Assembly (NCBI GenBank): GCA_947477565.1 | Contig: CANJUR010000013.1 | Span: forward strand, 1-64,000 | DNA from: Deltaproteobacteria bacterium | GTDB lineage: Bacteria > Myxococcota_A > Polyangia > Polyangiales > Ga0077539 | DNA length: 64,000 bases | Direction: 5' to 3' | Part shown: piece after piece, positions 29,133-38,057 of the stretch | Layout: the number at the start of each line of letters is the position of its first letter | Numbering within the stretch: position 1 is the stretch's first letter | The notes under the pieces: model-generated | What the model was told of the DNA's origin: nothing | Database searches by the model: none | Seen by the model: the letters and a program-made list of their open reading frames with translations, nothing else | Program-made: the position numbers and the translations under genes

Positions 29133-29227
29133 TTTCCCTCGACATCCGCTCGCATGCCGAAGGCGTTGCGACCCGCGCGTCCGCACAGTAGGAAGCAAAG
29201 CCTTCCCAGACCGTGAGGAGACCTCGG

Positions 29228-32056
29228 ATGTCGACCAGCGATTTCACCCGCCCCTACGACCCCAACGAAGTTGAGCCCCGGTGGCGCGCGCGCGAGCTTG
29301 GCTCGACGTGGTTTCACGCGGTGGACGGCCTCGACAACGCGCAGAGCTTCTCCATCGCGATTCCGCCGCCCAACGTGACGGGCTCGCTGCACATGGGGCA
29401 CGCGCTCATGTTGACCATCCAGGACAGCATCACGCGACACGCGCGAATGTCCGGGCAGAACACGCTCTGGCTCCCGGGCATCGACCACGCGGGCATCGCC
29501 ACGCAGATCGTGGTCGAGCGCGAACTGAAACGCGAAGGCAGCGACCGGCATGCGTTGGGGCGCGAGCGCTTCATCGAGCGGGTCTGGGAGTGGAAGGGCC
29601 GCTCCGGAGGAAGGATCTTCGAACAACTCAAGGTGATGGGCTCGTCCGTAGACTGGACGCGCGAGAAATTCACCATGGACCCGGATCTGTCGCGGGCCGT
29701 TCGTGAAGCGTTTGTGAGGCTTTACGAGGAGGGCTTGATCTATCGAGCCAACCGACTGGTCAACTGGTCTATCAAGGCCCAGACGGTAATCTCAGACCTT
29801 GAAGTAGATCGCGAAGACCCCGATCCAAGTAACCCCAACTCCGAGCTTTTTTCCTTCGCATACCTGCTCGAGGATGGTTCTGGCGAAATCGTGGTTGCGA
29901 CCACGCGGCCGGAGACCATGGTCGGCGACACGGCCATCGCGGTGCACCCGGACGACCCGCGCTACCAGAGCCTCGTCGGCAAGCGGGTGAAGCACCCTTT
30001 CGTCGATCGAACCATTCCCATCATCGCCGACGGCCTCCTTGCCGACCCGACGAAGGGAACCGGCGCCGTGAAGGTCACGCCCGCCCACGATTTCAACGAC
30101 TACGAGTGCGGTCGTCGAAACCAACTCGCGATGATCAACATCCTCAACCTCGACGGCACTCTCAACGCCGAAGCCGGACCCTTCGCGGGCCTCGATCGAT
30201 TCGTCGCGCGCGAGGCCGTGAAGTCCGCCCTCGCCGAGCGAGGCCTCGACCGCGGCGCCACTCCGCATTCGATTCCCTACGCGCGCTGTCAACGCACGCA
30301 GGACATCCTCGAGCCGCTGCTCCTGCCGCAGTGGTACGTGCGCATGGCGCCGCTGGCGGAGCCTGCGATCAGGGCCGTCGAAGAGGGCCGCACCACCTTC
30401 ACGCCCGAGGAGTGGACCAAGACCTTCATGCACTGGATGACCAACATCCAGGACTGGTGCATCTCGCGGCAGCTTTGGTGGGGCCACCAGGTGCCTGCCT
30501 GGTACTGCGGTGACTGCGGCGCGACGGTGGTCTCGCGAGAAGACCCCACCGGCTGCACCGCATGCGGATCGGCCAACCTCGCCCGCGATCCCGACGTGCT
30601 CGACACCTGGTTCAGTTCGGCGCTCTGGCCCTTCGCGACGCTGGGGTGGCCCGACGCCACGGCCGCGCTCAAGACCTTCTACCCAACGTCGGTGATGGAG
30701 ACCGGCTTCGACATCATCTTCTTCTGGGTCGCCCGCATGCTCATGATGGGGCTGCACTTCCTTGGCGATGTGCCGTTTCGCCGTGTGCTCCTGCACGGAA
30801 TGGTCTGCGACGAGACCGGCTCGAAGATGTCCAAGGTGAAGGGCAACGTCATCGACCCGCTCGACCTCGTGAACGGGGCGACCCTCGAGGACATCGTCGC
30901 CCACGCGTCGGGCAGCGCACCCTTTCAGGAGGGACTGCAAAAGTTCCGTAAGGCGTACCCGAGCGTGTCGACGATGAAGGAAGGCTTCCCTGCCTTCGGC
31001 GCAGACGCGGTGCGTTTCTACCTCGCGAGCCATCCCCCGCAGTCGCGCAAGATCAACCTCAACCTCGCGCGACTCCAGGGTTATCGGGACTTCTGCAACA
31101 AGGTCTGGAACGCCACGCGCTTCGCTCTCACACACATCGCCGACGTGACGCCGCGCCCGACCGGAGCGTTTCCGCAGCCGGCCTCGGACGCCGAGCGGTG
31201 GATTCTCTCTCGCCTCGCGCACGCCATCGGCGCCGTGAACCATGGCGTGAAGGAGTTTCGCCTCGATGAGGCCACGGCGGCCGTGTACCAATTCTTCTGG
31301 TACGAGCTCTGTGACTGGTTTCTCGAACTCTGCAAGCCGGTCTTCGAGGGAGGAGACGAGGCCATCCGGGCGTCGTTCAAGCTCACCCTCGCGCACTGCC
31401 TGGAGACCGTGCACCGCCTGCTGCATCCGTTCATGCCGCACCTCACGGCGGAGTGCTGGTCGCACCTCCCGGAGAACATCCGACGACGACGCGCCGATGG
31501 CGGACTGCCCGAAGTGCTCGCGCTCGCGCCGTTTCCTGACGAGGGCGACGCCGCGGCCGACCCAGACGCCGAGCGTCGGATCGCTGCCCTGCAAGGCACC
31601 ATTGAAGGTGTTCGCCGCATTTGTGCCGAGCTCGGCATCAAGCCAGGCGCGGCCATCGCCGTCACCCTCCGTACGGACGACGAAGACACACGCTCGGTGC
31701 TCAAGACCTACGAGGCGCAGATTCGTCGGCTCACACGCGCCCGGGAGATCGTCCATGGCTCGCCGAGCGAAGCACGCCCCCGGGGAGTCGGTTACGGCGT
31801 TTCGCACGGGGTCGAGGTGCTGATCCCGATCGCCGGGCACATCGACCCGGCGAAGGAGAAAGAGCGACTGGAGAAGGACATTCTCAAGGCGCAGAAAGAG
31901 TCTGGCGGACTCGTCGGACGGCTCAAGAACCCAGACTACGTGGGCCGCGCCCCAGCGGACGTGGTGGCCAAAGACCGCGAGCGCCTCACCGAACTGGCCG
32001 ACAAGGTCGATCGACTCCGCGCAGCCATCGCCGTCGTCGGCGAGATTACCGGCTGA
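29228..32056 (+). CDS. valS: valyl-tRNA synthetase
   Basis: The 942-residue class Ia synthetase starts at ATG 29228 behind GAGGAG. HIGH motif HMGH is at 55-58 (PPPNVTGSLHMGHAL), the GIDHAGIATQ block at about 88, and the editing domain includes TTRPETMVGDTAIAVHP. The KMSKS variant KMSKV starts at residue 533. The C terminus has the valine-specific coiled coil (EKERLEKDILKAQKES). It charges tRNA-Val in the cytosol and edits threonine. A small segment after KMSKV (LEDIVAHASGSAPFQEG) is longer than in the enterobacterial enzyme. A short unknown gene follows 72 bp downstream. Confidence 0.96.
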   Translation: MSTSDFTRPYDPNEVEPRWRARELGSTWFHAVDGLDNAQSFSIAIPPPNVTGSLHMGHALMLTIQDSITRHARMSGQNTLWLPGIDHAGIATQIVVERELKREGSDRHALGRERFIERVWEWKGRSGGRIFEQLKVMGSSVDWTREKFTMDPDLSRAVREAFVRLYEEGLIYRANRLVNWSIKAQTVISDLEVDREDPDPSNPNSELFSFAYLLEDGSGEIVVATTRPETMVGDTAIAVHPDDPRYQSLVGKRVKHPFVDRTIPIIADGLLADPTKGTGAVKVTPAHDFNDYECGRRNQLAMINILNLDGTLNAEAGPFAGLDRFVAREAVKSALAERGLDRGATPHSIPYARCQRTQDILEPLLLPQWYVRMAPLAEPAIRAVEEGRTTFTPEEWTKTFMHWMTNIQDWCISRQLWWGHQVPAWYCGDCGATVVSREDPTGCTACGSANLARDPDVLDTWFSSALWPFATLGWPDATAALKTFYPTSVMETGFDIIFFWVARMLMMGLHFLGDVPFRRVLLHGMVCDETGSKMSKVKGNVIDPLDLVNGATLEDIVAHASGSAPFQEGLQKFRKAYPSVSTMKEGFPAFGADAVRFYLASHPPQSRKINLNLARLQGYRDFCNKVWNATRFALTHIADVTPRPTGAFPQPASDAERWILSRLAHAIGAVNHGVKEFRLDEATAAVYQFFWYELCDWFLELCKPVFEGGDEAIRASFKLTLAHCLETVHRLLHPFMPHLTAECWSHLPENIRRRRADGGLPEVLALAPFPDEGDAAADPDAERRIAALQGTIEGVRRICAELGIKPGAAIAVTLRTDDEDTRSVLKTYEAQIRRLTRAREIVHGSPSEARPRGVGYGVSHGVEVLIPIAGHIDPAKEKERLEKDILKAQKESGGLVGRLKNPDYVGRAPADVVAKDRERLTELADKVDRLRAAIAVVGEITG

Positions 32057-32128
32057 GTAAAAACCCCTCCCCCTCTCCCTGCTGGTTCTTTGACCAGCCC
32101 ATGGGAGTTCTGCGAACCCTTCTCTTCG

Positions 32129-32767
32129 ATGACGCCCCAGAACCCGGTCGTGGACTACACCCGCATCAGCGACGACGCTGCGATCCTCTGCCGACGCCGG
32201 GATTTCCCGCGCGCAGTGAACATCCTGCAGCGGCGCGACCCCGACCGCCGACGCTGGCGGCAGGCCTTCCGCTCGCTCGCCGTCGCAGGCGATCGCGGAC
32301 TCGAAGGAACCCGCCGACGATGGTTCGAGGGTGCCATCCAGGAGCTTGTGCTGGGCGTCACCGATGGTGGCCTTCGGCGCGAACTCGCCCTCGACGCCGT
32401 CGAGCACGACACCAGTTGGGACTTCGCCGAGGCTCTCCCCTGCTGGAGTGCCCGCGACCTCTGGAACCTCGCCGAGTCGGTTCAGCTCCCGATGTCATAT
32501 CTCGCGCAGGTCACCACGCTCCCGCGATCGATTCGCGAGACCATTCACACGGCGCGCGTGGTCGTTGATTGTCGGCGCACCGCCGAGGCCCACCGTGCGC
32601 TCGCGCTGGAGCTCTCGCAGAGTCTTTCTCCCACCGCGATGATCGATGAAGTGCGCGGAAGCGCCGACGCGGTCACCCTGACGACGCTCGGCAACGTGCG
32701 CTCGCAGCAGGACGCCGCACGGCGCTGGCGCGAGCTTGCCCACCGCCTTCTCGCCCCCACCGGCTGA
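32129..32767 (+). CDS. conserved-looking protein of unknown function
   Basis: The 212-residue protein starts at ATG 32129. A TTG 13 codons upstream is possible, but the ATG gives the more usual beginning (MTPQNPVVDYTRIS). It has no signal peptide or membrane span and is rich in Arg, Glu and Ala, predominantly helical, with several Trp residues in helix-like segments (RRWRQAFRSL, TSWDFAEALPCWSARDLW). I do not recognise a family or catalytic motif. It follows valS after 72 bp on the same strand and precedes a small lipoprotein gene. Confidence 0.65.
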   Translation: MTPQNPVVDYTRISDDAAILCRRRDFPRAVNILQRRDPDRRRWRQAFRSLAVAGDRGLEGTRRRWFEGAIQELVLGVTDGGLRRELALDAVEHDTSWDFAEALPCWSARDLWNLAESVQLPMSYLAQVTTLPRSIRETIHTARVVVDCRRTAEAHRALALELSQSLSPTAMIDEVRGSADAVTLTTLGNVRSQQDAARRWRELAHRLLAPTG

Positions 32768-32803
32768 ACTGCGCCCCCCGGTAATGCGGGCTACAGTCGG
32801 AGC

Positions 32804-33439
32804 ATGTTGAGCACCGCCCGGATCGCCTTCCTCACGGCCTTGACCGCCCTCGTCGGGTGCGGCCCCAACTACCGCTACGTGTATGACGGCGAGAGCGCCT
32901 TCGAGCGCTGCTATGGGCTCGATTATGACAGCGCCGTCATCGACACTGCGCGCGTCTCCTGCTGGAGCAGTTGGCTCCAGTCGTACAGCTACGGTGCCAA
33001 TCCCGACCGCGTGGACTTCGCGCGCAACCGCCTCGCTGCCATTGGCACCGGCGATCGCCCGAACCCCGGCCAATCGTCCTCCGGCGCCAACGCCGCGTCA
33101 CTGAACCCGAGCGCCAACGCCGCATTGCCTGGAGCGCCGACGACGCCTACCGCGGCGCTCACGGTCGATGTCGATCGTGCCACCGCACGCACCGAAGTGG
33201 CAGCGGAGGCGACCGCCGCAAGCCCGTGGAGCGGGCGAATCTCGACGGGCGGCAACCCGGTCAACGCGCCGCCGCCGACGCAGCGGGACAGCACCGGCGC
33301 CGAGCCACCGGGCGCAGGCTGTGGGCACGACTGCCGTAGCGCGTGGGGCACCGGCACCGGGCATTGCCCGCGACAGGATGCGGCCTGCGTCGCTCGAAGC
33401 GACGAGGCCTACCGGGAATGTATGCGAGGGTGTTTCTGA
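32804..33439 (+). CDS. lipoprotein with cysteine-rich C-terminal segment
   Basis: The 211-residue protein has a lipoprotein signal ending at C19 (TALVGC). The mature N terminus has paired Tyr and Cys residues (NYRYVYDG, ERCYGLDY, SCWSSWLQSY). A long Ala/Thr/Pro-rich, probably disordered middle (about 85-165) follows, and the C-terminal 40 residues hold cysteines in CGHDC, HCPRQDAAC and ECMRGCF, enough for three disulfides. This pattern is common among uncharacterised myxobacterial lipoproteins, and the role is unknown. It converges with the HARE-HTH gene, 28 bp apart. Confidence 0.7.
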   Translation: MLSTARIAFLTALTALVGCGPNYRYVYDGESAFERCYGLDYDSAVIDTARVSCWSSWLQSYSYGANPDRVDFARNRLAAIGTGDRPNPGQSSSGANAASLNPSANAALPGAPTTPTAALTVDVDRATARTEVAAEATAASPWSGRISTGGNPVNAPPPTQRDSTGAEPPGAGCGHDCRSAWGTGTGHCPRQDAACVARSDEAYRECMRGCF

Positions 33440-33467
33440 CGGAGAGGACGGCGGAGCGAGTGGCTGA

Positions 33468-35120
33468 TCAGCCGCCGCGAAGCTGGTCGAACAGGTCGAT
33501 GTCCAGGTAGGGCAGAGTCACGGTCGAGTGGTTGACCAGCACCTTGTGCTCGTCGAGCAGGCGGCCGAGACCGACCCCATCGACCAGGGTGATGGGCGCC
33601 GCGCCGTCCTGGGAGGCCTCATCGCGCGCCCCGGAGAGCACCTGGCCGGTGGTGAACAGCCATCCCGTGCGGGCGTTGTTGTAGTGATGCAGCGAGCCGC
33701 GGAGTTCGATCACGCGCTCGCGGCCAACCTCACCGCCGCGCCGCAACACGATGGCGACAGGAATCTCCTCGGGACCGCGCCGGGCGATGCCGCAAAGGTG
33801 GGCTTCGACCTGCGAGAGCCCCGGCCGACGGGTCGAGCGCAGCGACGAGATGCCCATGCGCTCGAGCAGCAGCGCGGAGGCCTCGACGAAGGAGGCCTGG
33901 GGGAGTTCGTTGATACGCCGAACGACGTAGCGACGAGAGGCGTCGCGCAGACGCTCAAGCGCCGCGAGGGCCTCGGCCTCCGCGCGAACGAGGTCCGGAG
34001 GAAGCGTCCAGTCGAGGAGGCCCACGCGACCACCGGCGAGGCGCAGTCGACTGCGCTCACCGCGCAGCGCCCGACGAGCACCATCGACCCGGATGGCCGC
34101 GGAAACGGTGGACTGCAAGAGCGCCGGATCGCCCGCAAGCTTGCCCGAGCGGAGACCCTCTTCGATCAGCGTGCGGAGACCCACCGGTTGGCGGTCATCG
34201 CGCCGCGCAAGGATGGCCACCACGGCATCCGCGGTGTCGCGACCGATCTCCTCGTCGCGTCCCTCCGGAGCCGGTTCCATACGCACTTCGGTGCGCTCGT
34301 CGCGACGGCCTTCGCCGCGCTGCTCGCGAGGTCCACGATCGCCACGATCGCCACGATCACCGCGATCGCCGCGCCGACCACGCCCGCGCTCTTCGCCGCG
34401 CTCGGTGCGTACCGGCTCAGGTCGTTCGCCGACCTCGCGCGGTGCCTCGCCCTCGACGGCGACGGCCTCCGCCGGAGTCTCGCCCTCGACGGCGCCCGTC
34501 GCAGCACCCTCTTCGCCCGCGGCCCCTTCGGTGCCCGGTGCGCCGTCGAGGCGTTCGCCCGCCCGACCTCGCCGACGCCGACGCCGACGCCGCTTGTTGC
34601 CATCCTGCTTCTCCGCCGAACCACCCAACAGGGGCTCGTCGTCGTCGTCTTCTTCGGAGAGACCCTCGACCGCGGCGGCCATGCGAGCCTGGACTTCCAG
34701 TTCCTCTGCAGAGCGCGGCGCCTCGTCCACTTCTGGCGCGGCTGTAACGGCTTTCGGCGTCTCCACCGCGACGCTCTCCTCGCCCGAATCTCCGGCCGAC
34801 GCCTCGACGCCTTCGGCCGCCACCGTCGCGGTACCGGTATCGGTCTCTGCGGTGTCCACGGCCTCGGTGCCTTCGTCGGCGGCGGCATCAATGGCACCCC
34901 ACTCGCGCAGCCCAAACACCCCCGGGCGAACCCGAACGATGTTTTGCGACGGATCGTCGCGGCGTGTCAGCGTTGCGAGCCGGGTGCTCATCGTCACCTC
35001 GGGGGTCTTGCCCACATGGGAGAGCAGGTTCTCGTCGATTGAGATCTGCGTGATCTTCTTGAAATGAAGGGGCTTGCCCAGCTTGCGCAGCACGGCCTCA
35101 GCGGCCTCGGTAAACGTCAT
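33468..35120 (-). CDS. HARE-HTH protein with Arg/Gly-rich linker and degenerate Mrr-like C-terminal domain
   Basis: The 550-residue protein starts at ATG 35120. Residues 1 to about 75 match the HARE winged-helix domain (TEAAEAVLRKLGKPLHFKKI, GKTPEVTMSTRL, GVFGLREWG), found in RNA polymerase delta, restriction factors and ASXL proteins. A long acidic, then polyarginine, then RGDRGD-repeat region follows to about residue 270, and a second helical or wH-like block to about 400. The end (about 414-530) has the Mrr-type arrangement: LLERMGISSLRS, GRERVIELRGSLHHYNN, TGWLFTTGQVLSGAR, and ITLVDGVGLGRLLDEH. The catalytic D and QxK strands of Mrr are replaced (VEAHLCGI, VAIVLRR). DNA or RNA binding is likely; nuclease activity is doubtful. 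Confidence 0.75.
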   Translation of the reverse strand: MTFTEAAEAVLRKLGKPLHFKKITQISIDENLLSHVGKTPEVTMSTRLATLTRRDDPSQNIVRVRPGVFGLREWGAIDAAADEGTEAVDTAETDTGTATVAAEGVEASAGDSGEESVAVETPKAVTAAPEVDEAPRSAEELEVQARMAAAVEGLSEEDDDDEPLLGGSAEKQDGNKRRRRRRRRGRAGERLDGAPGTEGAAGEEGAATGAVEGETPAEAVAVEGEAPREVGERPEPVRTERGEERGRGRRGDRGDRGDRGDRGPREQRGEGRRDERTEVRMEPAPEGRDEEIGRDTADAVVAILARRDDRQPVGLRTLIEEGLRSGKLAGDPALLQSTVSAAIRVDGARRALRGERSRLRLAGGRVGLLDWTLPPDLVRAEAEALAALERLRDASRRYVVRRINELPQASFVEASALLLERMGISSLRSTRRPGLSQVEAHLCGIARRGPEEIPVAIVLRRGGEVGRERVIELRGSLHHYNNARTGWLFTTGQVLSGARDEASQDGAAPITLVDGVGLGRLLDEHKVLVNHSTVTLPYLDIDLFDQLRGG

Positions 35121-35381
35121 GAAAATCCTCTATTCGATGGTCGACCGCCCCTTCGCTGTCGCGCTCGCCCGAACATTCGGGGGCCACGTGCGAGGGCTGG
35201 ACGACTCTGTGCGGACATCGACCACGTACCAGGGCCCACCCCTGATCACGCGATGTCTGTGAACACACTACGCCGAAGTACCCAGAGAGGTAAAGCGCCG
35301 TCGCAACGGTTCTCCGCGAGTCCACCGTAGCGCGCCCCCCACGGATCGTTTACCTAGCACCAAGAACCCCACACAAACCCA

Positions 35382-35951
35382 ATGCCCAATACCACCGCAT
35401 CCCCGAAGCCCAGCGCGTCCCGCGCCCCCCTCTGGATCAACGTCGCCCTCGTGGTCGGCGCCATCGGAATCTTCCTGGCGTGGCGTCGCGCGCGCGACCC
35501 GCACCGCCTATGGGCCAAGCGCGTCGAGGAGAGCCACCAGCACTACATCGACACGGCGCTGCGGCGCTGCTTCGGCACACTCGCCGCGGCCGACATCCGA
35601 CGAACTGCCGACGAGGTGCGCGGAGGATCGCTTCCCCGGACTTTCGCTGAGTGCCACCGCGGGCCGATGGCCGAACTCCTGGTGGCCCCCAACAGCTTCA
35701 TCGAGTCGATTCAAAATCCTCCGCTCGAGGTCTACCGACTCCGAGAGCGCGAGCGGTCAGCGTTGATGCGCCTCACCGCCAGCGCCCGCCTCCTCGAACA
35801 GGACGTCAGCCACGCGGCGGGGCATCCAAACGCCCAGCAGCGCGAACCCATGGCGAGCAAGATTGAAGAGGTCGCCGTGGCGGCGCAGCACGAACGCGAT
35901 GCCTTCGAAGACCTCGTTCACGCTGCTCGAGACGCCGCAACCCTCTTCTGA
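35382..35951 (+). CDS. single-span membrane protein of unknown function
   Basis: The 189-residue protein has a short cytoplasmic N terminus, one membrane helix at about 17-34 (LWINVALVVGAIGIFLAW) and a soluble helical domain with heptad-like charge patterns. Two cysteines (RRCFGT, AECHRG) could pair. No family recognised. The region between its start and the divergent HARE-HTH gene (261 bp) probably contains both promoters, though I found no strong boxes there. Confidence 0.65.
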   Translation: MPNTTASPKPSASRAPLWINVALVVGAIGIFLAWRRARDPHRLWAKRVEESHQHYIDTALRRCFGTLAAADIRRTADEVRGGSLPRTFAECHRGPMAELLVAPNSFIESIQNPPLEVYRLRERERSALMRLTASARLLEQDVSHAAGHPNAQQREPMASKIEEVAVAAQHERDAFEDLVHAARDAATLF

Positions 35952-36044
35952 TCGGATTTGCTCCTCACGGAGGGGGCACCGATGGACGGGGGGGGCATCG
36001 GGCCCAGCGCACCCTCGGTGCCTCGCGCGACCCCTGAAATGACA

Positions 36045-36080
36045 AACGCCCCGGGAACCTCGTTGGTTCGCCGGGGCGTT
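36045..36080 (-). terminator. hairpin terminator downstream of tRNA-Asp
   Basis: AACGCCCCGG (36045-36054) pairs perfectly with CCGGGGCGTT (36071-36080), and an inner GAACC/GGTTC stem closes a TCGTT loop. Read on the minus strand it starts 17 nt after the tRNA 3' end and is followed by a T-rich TTTGTCATTT. A Rho-independent terminator for the tRNA transcript is the natural reading. Confidence 0.75.
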
Positions 36081-36096
36081 CATCGTATCGATCAGG

Positions 36097-36170
36097 CGAG
36101 GTGGACGGGACTTGAACCCGCGATCTCCGGCGTGACAGGCCAGCGCGATAACCAGCTTCGCTACCACCCC
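36097..36170 (-). tRNA. tRNA-Asp(GUC)
   Basis: On the minus strand a full cloverleaf folds. Acceptor GGGGTGG pairs with CCACCTC (one G-T pair), D-arm GCGA/TCGC, anticodon arm CTGGC/GCCGG with loop CTGTCAC giving anticodon GTC, and T-arm GCGGG-TTCAAGT-CCCGT. The discriminator is G73, the identity base for aspartate. The CCA end is not encoded (CCT follows). It has its own promoter and hairpin terminator. Confidence 0.95.
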
Positions 36171-36218
36171 ACTCTTCAGTCCGCGGCTTACAGCTCGCTT
36201 CCCGTCGAAGGGAGCAGT

Positions 36219-36248
36219 GGTCTACTCCCGCTCACTGCGGACTGTCAA
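36219..36248 (-). promoter_or_regulatory. sigma-70-like promoter of tRNA-Asp
   Basis: On the minus strand TTGACA (36248-36243) is followed after 18 bp by TAGACC (36224-36219). The predicted transcript start near 36211 leaves a 5' leader of about 40 nt before the tRNA. The promoter sits between the crotonase stop and the tRNA, so the tRNA is not dependent on the upstream operon. Confidence 0.6.
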
Positions 36249-36266
36249 AGAGAAAAAATCACTCCC

Positions 36267-37055
36267 TCACTTTCCCGTGAACGTTCGCGGGGCGCGGGGA
36301 TTCTCGACGAAGTTTCGCATGCCGCTCTTCTGGTCGTCGGTGGCGAAACAGAGCGCGAATCCCTGAATCTCCAACTCCTTCGCGACGCCAAGCGGAACAT
36401 TCTCCGCCGCGTTCATCACCCGCTTCGCGTGGGCCACCGCGAGCGGAGCGTTCTTCGCGATCGCGTCGGCCAGGCTCTTCACCTCACCCGCGAGCGCCTC
36501 GGGCGCCACCACCCGGTCTGCAAGCCCGATCGCAAGGGCCTCCGCCGCACTGATCACCGCCCCGACGAGAACCAACTCCCTCGCCTTGCCGACTCCCACG
36601 CGGCGCGCCAGTCGGATCGTTCCGCCGAAGCCAGGAATCACTCCAAGGCTCACCTCAGGTTGACCGAACTTCGCCTTCTCACTCGCAACGATCAGGTCGC
36701 ACGCAAGCGCGATCTCCGTCCCTCCACCCAGTGCGAAGCCATTCACCGCCGCGATAATCGGAAACCCCACCGTCGCCATGAGTTCACCGAGCGCGTGCCC
36801 CTTCCGGGCGAAGCGCCCCGCCGCCTCGCTGTCGAGCCCGGCCATCTCCGCGATATCCGCACCCGCCACGAAGGCCTTGTCGCCGGCGCCGGTGAGCACC
36901 GCCACCCGCACCTCGGGCTGCGCCGCCAGCGCCGTGAACGCGAGCGTCAGCTCCTCGATCACCCGCGCGTTGATCGCGTTGAGCTTCTCTGGTCGGTGAA
37001 TCACCACCGTCGCCACGTGACCATCCACCGCAACCCGGATCGTTTCGTAGTCCAT
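36267..37055 (-). CDS. crt: enoyl-CoA hydratase/crotonase
   Basis: The 262-residue crotonase starts at ATG 37055. Oxyanion-hole segments are FVAGADI (64-67) and ALGGGTE (108-114). Both catalytic glutamates are present 20 residues apart (E114 and E134), the spacing of true hydratases, so it should add water to short-chain trans-2-enoyl-CoA. The 3-hydroxyacyl-CoA dehydrogenase gene lies 13 bp upstream on the same strand, and a thiolase is 1 kb away, making a short-chain beta-oxidation or butanoate set. The tRNA-Asp follows. Confidence 0.9.
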   Translation of the reverse strand: MDYETIRVAVDGHVATVVIHRPEKLNAINARVIEELTLAFTALAAQPEVRVAVLTGAGDKAFVAGADIAEMAGLDSEAAGRFARKGHALGELMATVGFPIIAAVNGFALGGGTEIALACDLIVASEKAKFGQPEVSLGVIPGFGGTIRLARRVGVGKARELVLVGAVISAAEALAIGLADRVVAPEALAGEVKSLADAIAKNAPLAVAHAKRVMNAAENVPLGVAKELEIQGFALCFATDDQKSGMRNFVENPRAPRTFTGK

Positions 37056-37068
37056 CAGCGCCTCCGTT

Positions 37069-37929
37069 TTACTTCTTCTCGTAAGAATAGAACCCGCGGC
37101 CGGTCTTGCGTCCGAGCCAACCCGCCGCGACGTAGTTTCGCAGCAGCACCGGCGCACGGTACTTGTCGTCCCCGAACTCGTGATGGAGCACGTCTGCGAT
37201 GGCCAGCACCGTGTCGAGCCCGATGAAGTCCGACAACTCGAGCGGGCCCATCGGATGGTTGAGCCCGAGCTTCGCGGCCTGGTCGATGTCCAGCGGCGTA
37301 CCGAGGCCGCTCTCCAGCACAAACACCGCCTCCACCAAGAGCGGGAGCAGCATTCGGTTCACCAGAAAACCGGGGCTGTCCTTAGCGGTCACCGCGGTCT
37401 TGTTGAGCTTTGCCGCGGCCGCGAGCGCCCGCTGGTGCGTCGCGTCGCTGGTCTGCATCGCGCGCACGATCTCCACCAGCTTCATCATCGGGACGGGGTT
37501 GAAGAAATGCAGCCCGATCACGTCCGCCGGGCGCTTCGTCACCGCCGCGATACGGGTCAGCGAGATCGAACTGGTGTTGCTCGCCAGCACCGCGCCGGGC
37601 TTCACCGCCGCGTCGAGTTGCGCGAAGAGCGCGAGCTTCGTCTCGAGATGCTCGGTCACCGCCTCGACGACGAAGTCGGACTCCGCGAGGTCGGCGATGG
37701 CCCCGACCGGCACGATGCGATCCACCGTCGCGCCAGCCTCCTCAGCGCTGATCTTCCCCTTCTCGACAAGCTTGCGAAGGCCTCCGGCGATCTTGTCCCG
37801 GGCCGACGTCGCCCGCTCGAGCGAGGCGTCCGCGAGGAGCACCTTCCAGCCCGCGCCCGCCGCCACCTGGGCGATGCCCGCCCCCATCTGCCCCGCGCCC
37901 AACACACCAAACACCGCGATGTCACTCAT
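37069..37929 (-). CDS. hbd: 3-hydroxybutyryl/3-hydroxyacyl-CoA dehydrogenase
   Basis: The 286-residue protein has an N-terminal Rossmann motif (GVLGAGQMGAGIA, GAGQMG at 11-16), the catalytic region SNTSSISLTRIA and the active-site histidine in GLHFFNPVPMMKLVEI. The C-terminal dimer domain (SPGFLVNRMLLPLL, LGLNHPMGPLELSDFIG, GRKTGRGFYSY) is complete. It is the single-domain bacterial type that oxidises 3-hydroxybutyryl-CoA to acetoacetyl-CoA with NAD(P). It forms a two-gene unit with the crotonase. The 3' half of the crotonase reading frame extends into it, but the ATG at 37055 shows the genes do not overlap. Confidence 0.93.
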   Translation of the reverse strand: MSDIAVFGVLGAGQMGAGIAQVAAGAGWKVLLADASLERATSARDKIAGGLRKLVEKGKISAEEAGATVDRIVPVGAIADLAESDFVVEAVTEHLETKLALFAQLDAAVKPGAVLASNTSSISLTRIAAVTKRPADVIGLHFFNPVPMMKLVEIVRAMQTSDATHQRALAAAAKLNKTAVTAKDSPGFLVNRMLLPLLVEAVFVLESGLGTPLDIDQAAKLGLNHPMGPLELSDFIGLDTVLAIADVLHHEFGDDKYRAPVLLRNYVAAGWLGRKTGRGFYSYEKK

Positions 37930-38057
37930 GGCGAAGCGGGTAGTCCACGGCCGTGACCATCGTCAACCCCCGCCGTTGGACCAATCCCCTGTGACCCGTG
38001 TAGGAAGACGAAACCTTCGAAATCGCGGCCGCAGGTCGCGGGAAGAACCAGCTACCC

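Noticed and set aside
32081-32098. GCTGGT/ACCAGC hairpin after valS as a terminator
   Set aside because: Short six-pair stem without a following T-run on either strand; the next gene may simply be co-transcribed.
33528-35042. 504-codon open frame antisense to the HARE-HTH gene
   Set aside because: Shadow of the Arg/Gly/Asp-rich linker; the minus-strand frame carries recognisable HARE and Mrr-like domains.
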